IMG/VR virus record: IMGVR_UViG_3300031251_000376
Coordinates: 1-20,989 of that record
Direction: 5' to 3' (one strand)
DNA: 20,989 nucleotides
From: a virus
Below, piece after piece: positions 8,734 to 13,933 of this stretch. The translations under genes and the position numbers were made by a program. The notes beneath the pieces are model-generated. The model worked only from the letters and a program-made list of their open reading frames with translations. It did not search any database and was not told where the DNA came from. Each line of letters begins with the position of its first letter. Positions within the stretch are counted from its first letter, which is position 1.

Positions 8734-8997
8734 TTAGACTCCCGCTGCGGGTGCTGCTGCGCCCGGCATTGGTGAGCCGACTGCTGCTTCGCCTGCTGCT
8801 GGTCCAGCTGCCGCTGCTGCTTCGCCCGGGTTCGGTGCCGAGGTGTGGTCCATGATGTGGTCCATCAAAGCATCGTGGTCGCCGTGACCTGCGTGAACGT
8901 CGTGATCTGCGCCATCTTCGTGGTGAAGGTGGCTGGTGCTCGAACCGTCCTTGTGCATGTCAATGGACATCTTGTGGAACTTGTGGTGCTTTTTCAT
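8734..8997 (-). CDS. His/Asp-rich protein with Ala/Gly/Pro tail
   Basis: An 87-residue protein in two halves. Residues 1-52 are crowded with His, Asp and Met (KKHHKFHKMSIDMHKDG, HLHHEDGADHDVHAGHGDHD), a composition typical of metal-binding segments. Residues 53-87 are almost only Ala, Gly, Pro and Glu, a flexible tail. No family is recognised. GAGG lies 6-9 nt upstream of the ATG. Confidence 0.65.
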   Translation of the reverse strand: MKKHHKFHKMSIDMHKDGSSTSHLHHEDGADHDVHAGHGDHDALMDHIMDHTSAPNPGEAAAAAGPAAGEAAVGSPMPGAAAPAAGV

Positions 8998-9007
8998 AAA
9001 GCCTCGT

Positions 9008-9238
9008 TTACTTAATCCATCCGAAGTGGGCGAGAATCTGGTGGCCGACTCCGACGATGGGGACTACGCAGACCATCTGGACGCGTTGCCAGAATTTGTC
9101 GCTCTTAATCTGTTCTTCAATCGTCTCGACCTTTTCTTGATAAGAACCTCGGAACTCTCTAAAGTCTCCGTGGTACGTCTCAACCTTTCCCGCGAGGTCG
9201 GAAATTGCTTTCAACACTATCTCTGTGTCGCCATCCAT
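9008..9238 (-). CDS. Coiled-coil plus membrane-segment protein (XhlA-like layout)
   Basis: A 76-residue protein. Residues about 6-48 are a charged amphipathic helix (coiled coil), followed by KSDKFWQRVQ and one membrane segment (MVCVVPIVGVGHQILAHFGW). The same order, coiled coil, short charged linker, membrane helix, is seen in haemolysin XhlA-like phage proteins that help holins. Similarity is in layout only; function is inferred. AAAGG lies about 8 nt upstream of the ATG. Confidence 0.7.
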   Translation of the reverse strand: MDGDTEIVLKAISDLAGKVETYHGDFREFRGSYQEKVETIEEQIKSDKFWQRVQMVCVVPIVGVGHQILAHFGWIK

Positions 9239-9357
9239 GGGACGCCTTTCTTTAGTTAAAAAGTGTGTCGGGGCTATGACTCGACGTGCCGGGGATTTCG
9301 CCCGTTGTTTCGTGGAGGTCGCCGCTGTATCTTGGGCAGACCGTCACACAGAAGAGT

Positions 9358-9379
9358 GGGGGAACCGTGAGGCTCCCCC
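9358..9379 (-). terminator. Hairpin downstream of the 194-aa virion protein gene
   Basis: GGGGGA pairs with TCCCCC around a 10-nt loop just after the stop of the gene at 9386-9970. The following minus-strand bases are ACTCTTC, a poor T-tract, so termination is likely partial. The rest of 9239-9385 holds no convincing gene. Confidence 0.5.
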
Positions 9380-9385
9380 TAGGAG

Positions 9386-9970
9386 TTACGCTGCGACGAT
9401 CTGGAACTGGTTCAAGTAACCTGCGTTACCTGCGTCCGAGTTCGAGTAAGTCACGCCGACAACCAAGCCGAATGGAGCGGCGTTGGCAAAGTTGATTGCC
9501 GATAGGTTGTTGGTCAAGTTGCCTGCCGAGATGTTGTTCGCGCCCAAGATACCGCTCTGGAAGCCGCGTACGACGCCCGATGCGCTTTCGCCGAAGAGTG
9601 AAACCTTCAAGCCGAATGCGTACGAAGTGTTCTCCAAAGGTGCGGTCAACAAACCAGTGGTCGCAATTTCCGTGTACGACGGGGTTGCGCCAGCGGCTGC
9701 GGTCTGAGCATACAAGGAAACCTTTGCGGTAACCGAGGAGTCAGCCACACCGGACAAGATGCGTCCGCCGACAAGCACGTCAAACCACTGTGCGTTCAAG
9801 GTGTTGTTACCCGGAACCACAAGCTGGCCTGCGTTCGAAGTTGCGCTAGGTGCGGTGCTCTGTACGTCGAAGCCACCGAACAAGCGAGGGAAGTACTTAA
9901 CGGTCGTTCCGGTTCCGCCTACGACGGACGGGTTCGAGCCGTTTACCAAGAAATCATTCAAAACTGACAT
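9386..9970 (-). CDS. Probable virion structural protein (decoration or fibre type)
   Basis: A 194-residue protein rich in Gly, Ser, Thr, Asn, Val and Ala, with few charges and alternating hydrophobic residues. This is typical of beta-sandwich or beta-helix virion surface proteins. Segments such as GRILSGVADSSVTAKVSLYA and NNISAGNLTNNLSAINFANA look like beta strands with Asn/Gly turns. No family is recognised. A hairpin terminator candidate follows it, which suggests a strongly expressed gene, as expected for a decoration or fibre protein. Confidence 0.65.
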   Translation of the reverse strand: MSVLNDFLVNGSNPSVVGGTGTTVKYFPRLFGGFDVQSTAPSATSNAGQLVVPGNNTLNAQWFDVLVGGRILSGVADSSVTAKVSLYAQTAAAGATPSYTEIATTGLLTAPLENTSYAFGLKVSLFGESASGVVRGFQSGILGANNISAGNLTNNLSAINFANAAPFGLVVGVTYSNSDAGNAGYLNQFQIVAA

Positions 9971-10063
9971 GGGTATTTTCCTTATGTTCCCGGTCGCTGG
10001 AGGGTCACCCCAAACGCCGAGATTTTAATGGAACACCTTTAGATGATGCTAGGCGAAACCATT

Positions 10064-10159
10064 CTATCGCCAAAGCCAACCGCAAACACACCGAAGCGTG
10101 TCCCACGGATTGCGCTTTTGGAGAAACTTTTTACAAGACGGGCAAGTGCGTTGCCACAT
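10064..10159 (-). CDS. Possible tiny Cys-rich (zinc-ribbon-like) protein
   Basis: A 31-residue frame with CPSC (Cys6, Cys9) and RCVCGW (Cys24, Cys26), separated by a basic linker. A CxxC/CxC pair in so short a frame suggests a zinc ribbon. There is no good ribosome site, so the call is tentative. It sits in the gap between two virion-type genes; the remaining bases up to 9970 show no gene. Confidence 0.4.
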   Translation of the reverse strand: MWQRTCPSCKKFLQKRNPWDTLRCVCGWLWR

Positions 10160-10173
10160 AAAAATATCGCAGC

Positions 10174-10530
10174 TTAGTGAGACACGCCAGCGTAGTCGAT
10201 GTACTTCGCTACGTTGCCGCCTGCTGGATTGATAACTTGGAGGATGTCTAGGTTGGATGGGTTGGTGAAGGTTGCTGCGAAGAGTGCTGCTGTGGTGCCT
10301 GATGCGATGTTGGAACGGAACTGACCGACGCGGGTGTTGTTGCCCGTTGCGCCAGAGGCTGGGTTATGTACGACGCCAGCATAATCAACGTTCACGAGAA
10401 CCGATTCTCCGTTCGGGGAGACGATCTGCATGATATCCAAATTCTGTGCGGGTCCGCCGACTTGGGGGAACGCAGTGGCCCATGAGGTACCGTTGATCGA
10501 TTCGAGCAATGCTTGGTTCGTTGCAGGCAT
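10174..10530 (-). CDS. Virion-type protein with internal duplication
   Basis: A 118-residue protein in which the same unit occurs twice: NLDIMQIVSPNGESVLVNVD then YAGVVH (about residues 30-55), and NLDILQVINPAGGNVAKYID then YAGVSH at the C-terminus. The two units are separated by a Gly/Thr/Ala-rich stretch. The composition is that of a small beta-rich capsid decoration or fibre-associated protein. GGAG is 7 nt upstream of the ATG. A strong hairpin lies just upstream, between it and the nuclease gene. Confidence 0.65.
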   Translation of the reverse strand: MPATNQALLESINGTSWATAFPQVGGPAQNLDIMQIVSPNGESVLVNVDYAGVVHNPASGATGNNTRVGQFRSNIASGTTAALFAATFTNPSNLDILQVINPAGGNVAKYIDYAGVSH

Positions 10531-10548
10531 GTGTTCTCCGTAAATGCG

Positions 10549-10573
10549 AAACCCCCAACATTGTTAGGGGTTT
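10549..10573. terminator. Symmetric hairpin overlapping the endonuclease VII stop codon
   Basis: AAACCCC-AAC pairs with GTT-GGGGTTT with one C/A mismatch in between and a 3-nt loop. It is usable on either strand. It covers the stop codon of the nuclease gene and lies upstream of the 118-aa gene, so it may insulate the virion gene from the nuclease and tRNA transcript. Confidence 0.5.
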
Positions 10574-10878
10574 AGATACTTCTCAAACTTAATATTCAAA
10601 CCCTCAGCGAGAGTCTTTTCCCACCAACCGAGAGCAATGTTACATCGATTGCACAACCATCCTCTGATTTCACCAGTGATGTGGTTGTGGTCTAAAACTA
10701 GTCGTCCCACGAGACCACAGCACGGACATGTGCCCGTTCTTGTCTCGCCTGATGGGTTCTTGACTCCTTTGGCTTTTCTCTTTATTCTGCGGATAGCCTC
10801 CGGGTTGTCTTTCTTCCATTTCGTAGAACGTGCGATAATCTCTGCTCTGTGGGCAAGATAGTAGTCTTGCTTGGTCAT
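10564..10878 (-). CDS. Endonuclease VII-type HNH nuclease
   Basis: A 104-residue protein with the recombination endonuclease VII pattern: CPCC (Cys51, Cys54), then VLDHNHITGEIRGWLCNRCN with the catalytic DHNH at 63-66 and the second zinc pair at Cys76 and Cys79. The N-terminus is basic and helical (ARSTKWKKDNPEAIRRIKRK). T4 endonuclease VII resolves branched DNA. Short family members like this, lying alone between other genes, more often behave as mobile or homing nucleases. AAGGAG lies 8 nt upstream of the ATG. Hairpins flank the gene on both sides (10549-10573 and 10905-10923), consistent with a module inserted between the virion genes and the tRNA array. Confidence 0.88.
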   Translation of the reverse strand: MTKQDYYLAHRAEIIARSTKWKKDNPEAIRRIKRKAKGVKNPSGETRTGTCPCCGLVGRLVLDHNHITGEIRGWLCNRCNIALGWWEKTLAEGLNIKFEKYLNP

Positions 10879-10904
10879 TTGACTCTCCTTGAAAGAGCGG
10901 TTCA

Positions 10905-10923
10905 GGGGAGTTCAAGGCTCCCC
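10905..10923. terminator. Hairpin upstream of the endonuclease VII gene
   Basis: GGGGAG and CTCCCC form a perfect 6-bp stem around a 7-nt loop, without a T-tract. It separates the nuclease gene from the end of the tRNA array. A smaller stem GTTCCG/CGGAAC lies just beyond, near 10932-10951. Confidence 0.4.
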
Positions 10924-10969
10924 CAAACCTAGTTCCGGTTATAAGGCGGAACAATGGATTGTGTTGCCG

Positions 10970-10986
10970 CCCCCTTTTTCAGGGGG
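10970..10986. terminator. Hairpin at the 3' end of the tRNA array
   Basis: CCCCC and GGGGG form a 5-bp stem around TTTTTCA, 24 nt past the CCA end of the last tRNA of the array. It is a plausible 3' boundary or processing stop for the array transcript. The T-rich flank (GGGGGTTTC) favours plus-strand termination if anything. Confidence 0.4.
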
Positions 10987-11010
10987 TTTCGTTACAATGT
11001 GTTGCGAATT

Positions 11011-11084
11011 TGGTTGAGGCGCTTGGATTCGAACCAAGATGACGGCTTTCAGAGAGCCGCATCCTACCATTGGATGACATCTCA
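11011..11084 (-). tRNA. tRNA-Gln(CUG)
   Basis: Complete cloverleaf with encoded CCA; anticodon loop CTCTGAA in a CGGCT/AGCCG stem. The acceptor stem TGAGATG/CGCCTCA has an A5-C68 mismatch. Last tRNA of the array in the direction of transcription. Confidence 0.9.
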
Positions 11085-11094
11085 ATAGAAAACT

Positions 11095-11169
11095 TGGTTG
11101 GGCAAGAACGATTCGAACGTTCATCGAGCGGATTCAAAGTCCGACGTGTTACCGTTACACCATCGCCCA
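11095..11169 (-). tRNA. tRNA-Gln(UUG)
   Basis: Cloverleaf with encoded CCA, acceptor TGGGCGA/TTGCCCA (one G-T wobble), anticodon loop CTTTGAA and T-loop TTCGAAT. Ten bases separate its CCA from the next tRNA. Confidence 0.9.
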
Positions 11170-11170
11170 A

Positions 11171-11255
11171 CAGAAAAGGTCGGAATCAGGGTCGCTATCC
11201 CCCACCTGCGAACCCTAAGTTCGCTGTGCGCTTCGCACTCTTTCCCGATAGAAAT
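11171..11255 (-). other. Structured inter-tRNA spacer (tRNA-sized)
   Basis: Contains the stems GTGCG-AAG-CGCAC and GCGAAC-TTAGG-GTTCGC inside a possible closing helix CTATC/GATAG. It has no anticodon arm or CCA and no reading frame of note. It resembles other structured spacers in this array. Confidence 0.35.
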
Positions 11256-11329
11256 TGGTCCCGAGTCGTGGAGTCGAACCACGTCAACGGCGTTTTCAGC
11301 GCCGGGTGCAACCGTTACACCTACAGGGG
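11256..11329 (-). tRNA. tRNA-Phe(GAA)
   Basis: Anticodon loop CTGAAAA in a perfect CGGCG/CGCCG stem, T-loop TTCGACT, encoded CCA. The acceptor stem CCCCTGT/ACTCGGG has two central mismatches (C4-C69 and T5-T68), which is unusual for a functional tRNA. Confidence 0.82.
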
Positions 11330-11379
11330 ATTGATACCTTATAAGGGATGTTAAGCCCCTTACGAACCCTTATATGGGT

Positions 11380-11670
11380 TCAAGAATCTTTTTTGCGAGC
11401 CGCGCGTGCTATGCTGTACGATGGCTTCTCGGACATCCACGGTTCCGGCTTCGGCGGCTTCGGAGCGTCCGGCTTCGGCGCTTTGCCTTTGATCGCGTTC
11501 ACGACTGTGTCATCGATCTTGTCGTTGACTTTCTTGATGCCAGCTTCGGCTTCGGGAGTAAGACCCTCAGACTTCGAAGAATCCCCACCCGCGCCCGTCA
11601 AGGCACCATGCACCATGTTGTCTACCGGGTCTCTGTATGGACCGGAGAGATTGCTTGGGTCTTGTGGCAT
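11380..11670 (-). CDS. Small charged hypothetical protein inside tRNA array
   Basis: A 96-residue protein of unrecognised family. A helical central part (GLTPEAEAGIKKVNDKIDDT) is followed by a Lys/Pro stretch (APKPDAPKPPKPEP) and a basic C-terminus (IARAARKKDS). AAGGTG lies just ahead of the ATG. It sits between the Phe and Ser(CGA) tRNA genes and must be translated from the tRNA precursor transcript or its processing product. Confidence 0.6.
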   Translation of the reverse strand: MPQDPSNLSGPYRDPVDNMVHGALTGAGGDSSKSEGLTPEAEAGIKKVNDKIDDTVVNAIKGKAPKPDAPKPPKPEPWMSEKPSYSIARAARKKDS

Positions 11671-11687
11671 CAGTCACCTTAGAAAAT

Positions 11688-11775
11688 TGGAGGAAGATAG
11701 ACGAATCGAACGCCCGGCCCGTGAGAGCCGCCCCGGGGTTCGAACCCGGTTGCCAACCATTTGGCGGTACCTTCC
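11688..11775 (-). tRNA. tRNA-Ser(CGA)
   Basis: Class II tRNA: anticodon loop TTCGAAC in CCGGG/CCCGG, long variable arm, acceptor GGAAGGT/ATCTTCC and encoded CCA. Its 5' end is only one base from the CCA of the next Ser tRNA. Confidence 0.9.
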
Positions 11776-11776
11776 T

Positions 11777-11866
11777 TGGAGGAGGGCCAGAGACTCGAAC
11801 TCTGACAACCATTTCGGGTTGACCGCGCCTTAGCGGGGCGCTACGTTACCATTCCGTCAGCCCTCC
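11777..11866 (-). tRNA. tRNA-Ser(GCU)
   Basis: Class II tRNA: acceptor GGAGGGC/GCCCTCC is perfect, anticodon loop CCGCTAA in GCGCC/GGCGC, long variable arm, CCA encoded. Paired head to tail with the Ser(CGA) gene with a single-base spacer. Confidence 0.92.
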
Positions 11867-11871
11867 AAATT

Positions 11872-11937
11872 TTAGCTCGCAGAGGAGCTAGAACTTGAAG
11901 AACTCGACTTCACGATACCGACGTTTCCGTTCATCAT
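11872..11937 (-). CDS. 21-residue serine-run peptide (candidate)
   Basis: A mini-frame between Ser(GCU) and Trp tRNAs encodes MMNGNVGIVK followed by nine serines, Ala, Ser and a TAA stop. AAAGGA stands a few bases ahead of the tandem ATG codons, a good ribosome site. The nine consecutive serines use all six serine codons (TCG, AGT, TCT, TCA, AGC, TCC), so the run is not a DNA microsatellite and looks kept at protein level. Function unknown; too short for length-based gene finders. Confidence 0.5.
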   Translation of the reverse strand: MMNGNVGIVKSSSSSSSSSAS

Positions 11938-11953
11938 TCTTTCCTTTCAAAAT

Positions 11954-12028
11954 TGGCAGGCTGCGAGAGACTCGAACTCCCACTGTACCGTTTTGGAGAC
12001 GGACGTGCTGCATTGACACTAGCGGCCT
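11954..12028 (-). tRNA. tRNA-Trp(CCA)
   Basis: Anticodon loop CTCCAAA, T-loop TTCGAGT, encoded CCA, discriminator G. The acceptor AGGCCGC/GCAGCCT has a C5-A68 mismatch. Confidence 0.88.
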
Positions 12029-12047
12029 GTTGAAACTTTTCTGTGTG

Positions 12048-12135
12048 TGGCTGGGCCAATAGGATTCGAACCTATAATGCACTTTCGTGCTGCCCGGTTA
12101 ACAGCCGGGTGCTGTACCAGTTGAGCCACAGCCCA
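12048..12135 (-). tRNA. tRNA-Asn(GUU) with long variable arm
   Basis: Anticodon loop CTGTTAA in CCCGG/CCGGG, acceptor TGGGCTG/TGGCCCA, discriminator G73 and encoded CCA, all as expected for Asn. Between anticodon and T stems there are 17 bases (CAGCACGAAAGTGCATT) that fold as a GCAC-GAAA-GTGC hairpin. Normal tRNA-Asn has a 4-5 base variable loop, so this is a class II-like Asn tRNA. Confidence 0.88.
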
Positions 12136-12154
12136 GCGACACACAGAACAAAAT

Positions 12155-12242
12155 TGGTGGATAGTGTAGGACTCGAACCTACGAAGACCGCTAGGGTCAG
12201 TTGGTTTACAGCCAACGGCAATTGCCGCTATGCGAACCATCC
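12155..12242 (-). tRNA. tRNA-Tyr(GUA)
   Basis: Anticodon loop CTGTAAA in GTTGG/CCAAC and acceptor GGATGGT/ACTATCC. The 17-base variable arm (GACC-CTAGC-GGTC hairpin) is normal for bacterial Tyr tRNA. CCA encoded. Confidence 0.93.
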
Positions 12243-12244
12243 AC

Positions 12245-12318
12245 TGGAGCACCGCGTAGGAATTGAACCCACACTAGGAAGATACAAGCTTCCCGTTCTG
12301 CCGTTAAACTAGCAGTGC
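12245..12318 (-). tRNA. tRNA-Thr(UGU)
   Basis: Anticodon loop CTTGTAT in GGAAG/CTTCC, acceptor GCACTGC/GCGGTGC, encoded CCA. Two bases separate its CCA end from the Tyr tRNA. Confidence 0.9.
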
Positions 12319-12403
12319 TCAGAAAATTTTTACGTGTGTTATCGGGCGATTCAACACGTTACCGCAACCCCTCGCTAGCGAGGCACCCGTTTGCGCTTAA
12401 GAC
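12319..12403 (-). other. Structured inter-tRNA spacer with perfect palindrome
   Basis: Holds a perfect 14-bp palindrome CCTCGCTAGCGAGG nested inside a CGCAA/TTGCG pairing, and a second stem ACGTGT/ACACGT. No gene is seen. Confidence 0.35.
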
Positions 12404-12477
12404 TGGAGCAAATCCTTGGAATCGAACCAAGACCTGTGCCTTACCAAGGCACTGTTCTGCCACTATACTAGACATGC
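12404..12477 (-). tRNA. tRNA-Thr(GGU)
   Basis: Anticodon loop TTGGTAA in a perfect GTGCC/GGCAC stem, T-loop TTCGATT, CCA encoded. The acceptor GCATGTC/GATTTGC contains a T4-T69 mismatch. Confidence 0.9.
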
Positions 12478-12485
12478 TCAAAAAT

Positions 12486-12562
12486 TGGCGAGGTGAATGG
12501 GATTCGAACCCACGAAAACCCGGTAGACAGCCGGGTGCAATAGGCCGCTATGCGACCACCTC
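12486..12562 (-). tRNA. tRNA-Asp(GUC)
   Basis: Anticodon loop CTGTCTA in CCCGG/CCGGG, acceptor GAGGTGG/TCACCTC, discriminator G, CCA encoded. Confidence 0.93.
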
Positions 12563-12569
12563 GTAAAAC

Positions 12570-12643
12570 TGGAGCTACGTGTTGGAATCGAACCAACATT
12601 TCCGGTTTACGAAACCGGAGTCGTCCCATTGGACCAACGAAGC
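12570..12643 (-). tRNA. tRNA-Thr(CGU)
   Basis: Anticodon loop TTCGTAA in CCGGT/ACCGG, CCA encoded. The acceptor GCTTCGT/ACGTAGC has a T4-T69 mismatch, the same position as in Thr(GGU). Its 5' end lies 4 nt from the stop of the membrane-protein gene. Confidence 0.9.
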
Positions 12644-12647
12644 TTCG

Positions 12648-12959
12648 TTACTTCTTGTGAATCAACTTGTAGTTGCGAATCGTCATGTACGTTTCCAAGC
12701 CGATGATGCCTGCCGCGTACGCTGCGCCGTAACCGAAACCAAGATACTGTCCGAGGATCACGGGCATCATGATGGCCGCTGCGATCTCGATGAATGCTGT
12801 TCCTGCTTGACCGATCTTTGAGAACAAGAACTTGTTGATGGGGTTGGCTTCGACCAATCCCTTACCGAGGCCGATGGTGGTCGTGATGTAGTCGCCCAAG
12901 CTTGCCGCGAGTACGCCAGCCGACATCAAGAAAATAATCAAGTCCTGAGTATCAGTCAT
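12648..12959 (-). CDS. Small membrane protein (DUF5658-like)
   Basis: A 103-residue protein with about three membrane segments: LIIFLMSAGVLAASL, then FIEIAAAIMMPVILGQYLGF and YGAAYAAGIIGLETYMTI. Between the first two is the pattern GDYITTTIGLGKGLVEANPI. The D-x-x-T-T...G...E-A-N-P string is the hallmark of the DUF5658 family of small membrane proteins, whose role is unknown. AGAGGA lies 5-8 nt before the ATG. It is embedded between Thr(CGU) and Gly(GCC) tRNAs. Family assignment is from the motif only. Confidence 0.78.
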   Translation of the reverse strand: MTDTQDLIIFLMSAGVLAASLGDYITTTIGLGKGLVEANPINKFLFSKIGQAGTAFIEIAAAIMMPVILGQYLGFGYGAAYAAGIIGLETYMTIRNYKLIHKK

Positions 12960-12977
12960 TTGTCCTCTCTATAAAAT

Positions 12978-13051
12978 TGGAGCGAAATGCGGAAATCGAA
13001 TCCGCGCCTGAACCTTGGCAAGGTTCCGTTCTACCACTATACCAATTTCGC
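12978..13051 (-). tRNA. tRNA-Gly(GCC)
   Basis: Anticodon loop TTGCCAA in GAACC/GGTTC, acceptor GCGAAAT/ATTTCGC perfect, discriminator T, CCA encoded. Its first 15 bases are also the end of the coding frame at 13037-13321. Confidence 0.93.
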
Positions 13052-13321
13052 TTTGAACTTTCGCGGAACCAAAATCGACTGCTTGTACTTCTTTCCGCTC
13101 TTCATAAACTCATACGTGTCGCTACTGTTGCCTTGGCTCAACTTCGCTACATCAACGAGAGAGTGCGCGTTCCAGATTTCAGCAAGGTCCATCGGGTGGA
13201 TGTACTCTACGTTGCCCGGCCCCTCTACTATCTGTTTGATTACGCCCTTCGCTTCTTCGTGCAAGGCTTTGTAATAATCCCGTTCTTTGACGAGATTCGC
13301 CACTGCTGATACGATATCCAT
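13037..13321 (-). CDS. Hypothetical protein whose 3' end overlaps a tRNA
   Basis: A 94-residue soluble protein of unrecognised family: an N-terminal helix (VSAVANLVKERDYYKALHEE), a mid part HPMDLAEIWNAHSLVDVAKL and a basic C-terminus (SGKKYKQSILVPRKFKAKLV). AGGAGG lies 5-6 nt before the ATG, so the start is convincing. The last five codons including the TAG stop are bases 1-15 of tRNA-Gly(GCC). Cutting of that tRNA at its 5' end would remove the stop codon from the message, so protein and tRNA compete for the same transcript. Confidence 0.72.
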   Translation of the reverse strand: MDIVSAVANLVKERDYYKALHEEAKGVIKQIVEGPGNVEYIHPMDLAEIWNAHSLVDVAKLSQGNSSDTYEFMKSGKKYKQSILVPRKFKAKLV

Positions 13322-13357
13322 GTTGCCCTCCTGTTACTATACATCTACGACAAAACT

Positions 13358-13431
13358 TGGAGCGGGACGAGGGAATTGAACCCTCACCTCAAGTTTGGAA
13401 AACTGGCACGCTACCTTTACGCCAGTCCCGC
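13358..13431 (-). tRNA. tRNA-Gly(UCC)
   Basis: Anticodon loop TTTCCAA, acceptor GCGGGAC/GTCCCGC perfect, discriminator T, T-loop TTCAATT, CCA encoded. The anticodon stem CCAGT/ACTTG has one mismatch. Confidence 0.9.
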
Positions 13432-13490
13432 TCAGAAAATTTGCCCTTCCCTTTTCGACCGGGACTCGTGCGGGACCACACGCTCAAGAA

Positions 13491-13579
13491 TGGTTGCAGG
13501 GGTGGGATTCGAACCCACGTGTCTCTTTCGAGAGAGGGCTTATGAGACCCCCGGCGTCGGCCACTGGCTCAACCCTACA
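13491..13579 (-). tRNA. tRNA with CAU anticodon and long variable arm
   Basis: Acceptor TGTAGGG/CCCTGCA, A73, CCA encoded, T-loop TTCGAAT. The anticodon stem GGGGT/GCCCT holds loop CTCATAA, so the anticodon is CAU. The 16-base variable arm folds TCTC-GAAA-GAGA. Elongator Met, initiator Met and Ile(k2C) CAU tRNAs are all class I, so a CAU tRNA with a class II arm is abnormal. It may be a Met tRNA with an added arm, or a Leu/Ser-type body with a changed anticodon. It is the only CAU tRNA in the array. Confidence 0.85.
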
Positions 13580-13588
13580 ACAGAAAAC

Positions 13589-13664
13589 TGGTAGTCGCCC
13601 TAGGATTCGAACCTAGAACCTTGCGCCTATCAAGCACCTGCACCGCCAATTGTGCTAGGCGACT
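13589..13664 (-). tRNA. tRNA-Ile(GAU)
   Basis: Acceptor AGTCGCC/GGCGACT perfect, anticodon loop TTGATAG, T-loop TTCGAAT, CCA encoded. Anticodon stem of four good pairs. Confidence 0.9.
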
Positions 13665-13760
13665 ACTGAAACTCTGACGGAGACAATCGTGTTGCTCTCC
13701 GTCATGCAATGTGTCCTTTTATATCAGACTCTTGTTCTGATATAACGACACACATCAAAG
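13665..13760 (-). other. Structured inter-tRNA spacer with two long hairpins
   Basis: Stem 1: GACGGAG (13676-13682) with CTCCGTC (13697-13703). Stem 2: TATATCAG (13720-13727) with CTGATATA (13737-13744), extended outside by TGTGTC/GACACA (13710-13715 and 13747-13752). No gene. Confidence 0.4.
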
Positions 13761-13836
13761 TGGTGGACAATGTCGGCTCTGCCCCGACCGCCTCCGCATT
13801 GCAAATGCGGCGCTCTCCTGACTGAGCTAATCGCCC
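13761..13836 (-). tRNA. tRNA-Ala(UGC) with aberrant T-loop
   Basis: Acceptor GGGCGAT/ATTGTCC with the G3-U70 wobble that marks Ala tRNA, anticodon loop TTTGCAA in CCGCA/TGCGG, standard D-arm, CCA encoded. The T stem GTCGG/CCGAC is perfect, but its loop reads GGCAGAG instead of the near-universal TTCRANY. It could be non-functional or unusually folded. Confidence 0.8.
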
Positions 13837-13933
13837 ACTGAAACTTTTCGAATCCGCCCTACCCACTGGGCCTGAGAACGGCACGGATTCTAATCGCTCA
13901 CCTAACCACAGCGTGTGAGACGACTGGTAAACT
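13837..13933 (-). other. Structured inter-tRNA spacer
   Basis: GAATCCG pairs with CGGATTC around a 27-nt interior, and CTCAC pairs with GTGAG further on. No gene is visible. Confidence 0.35.

Noticed and set aside
12043-13616. Plus-strand frames across the tRNA array with motifs such as GFEPT, GIEPSP and GWDSNPR
   Set aside because: They are antisense readings of conserved tRNA T-arms, a known source of false genes; the tRNAs explain the sequence.
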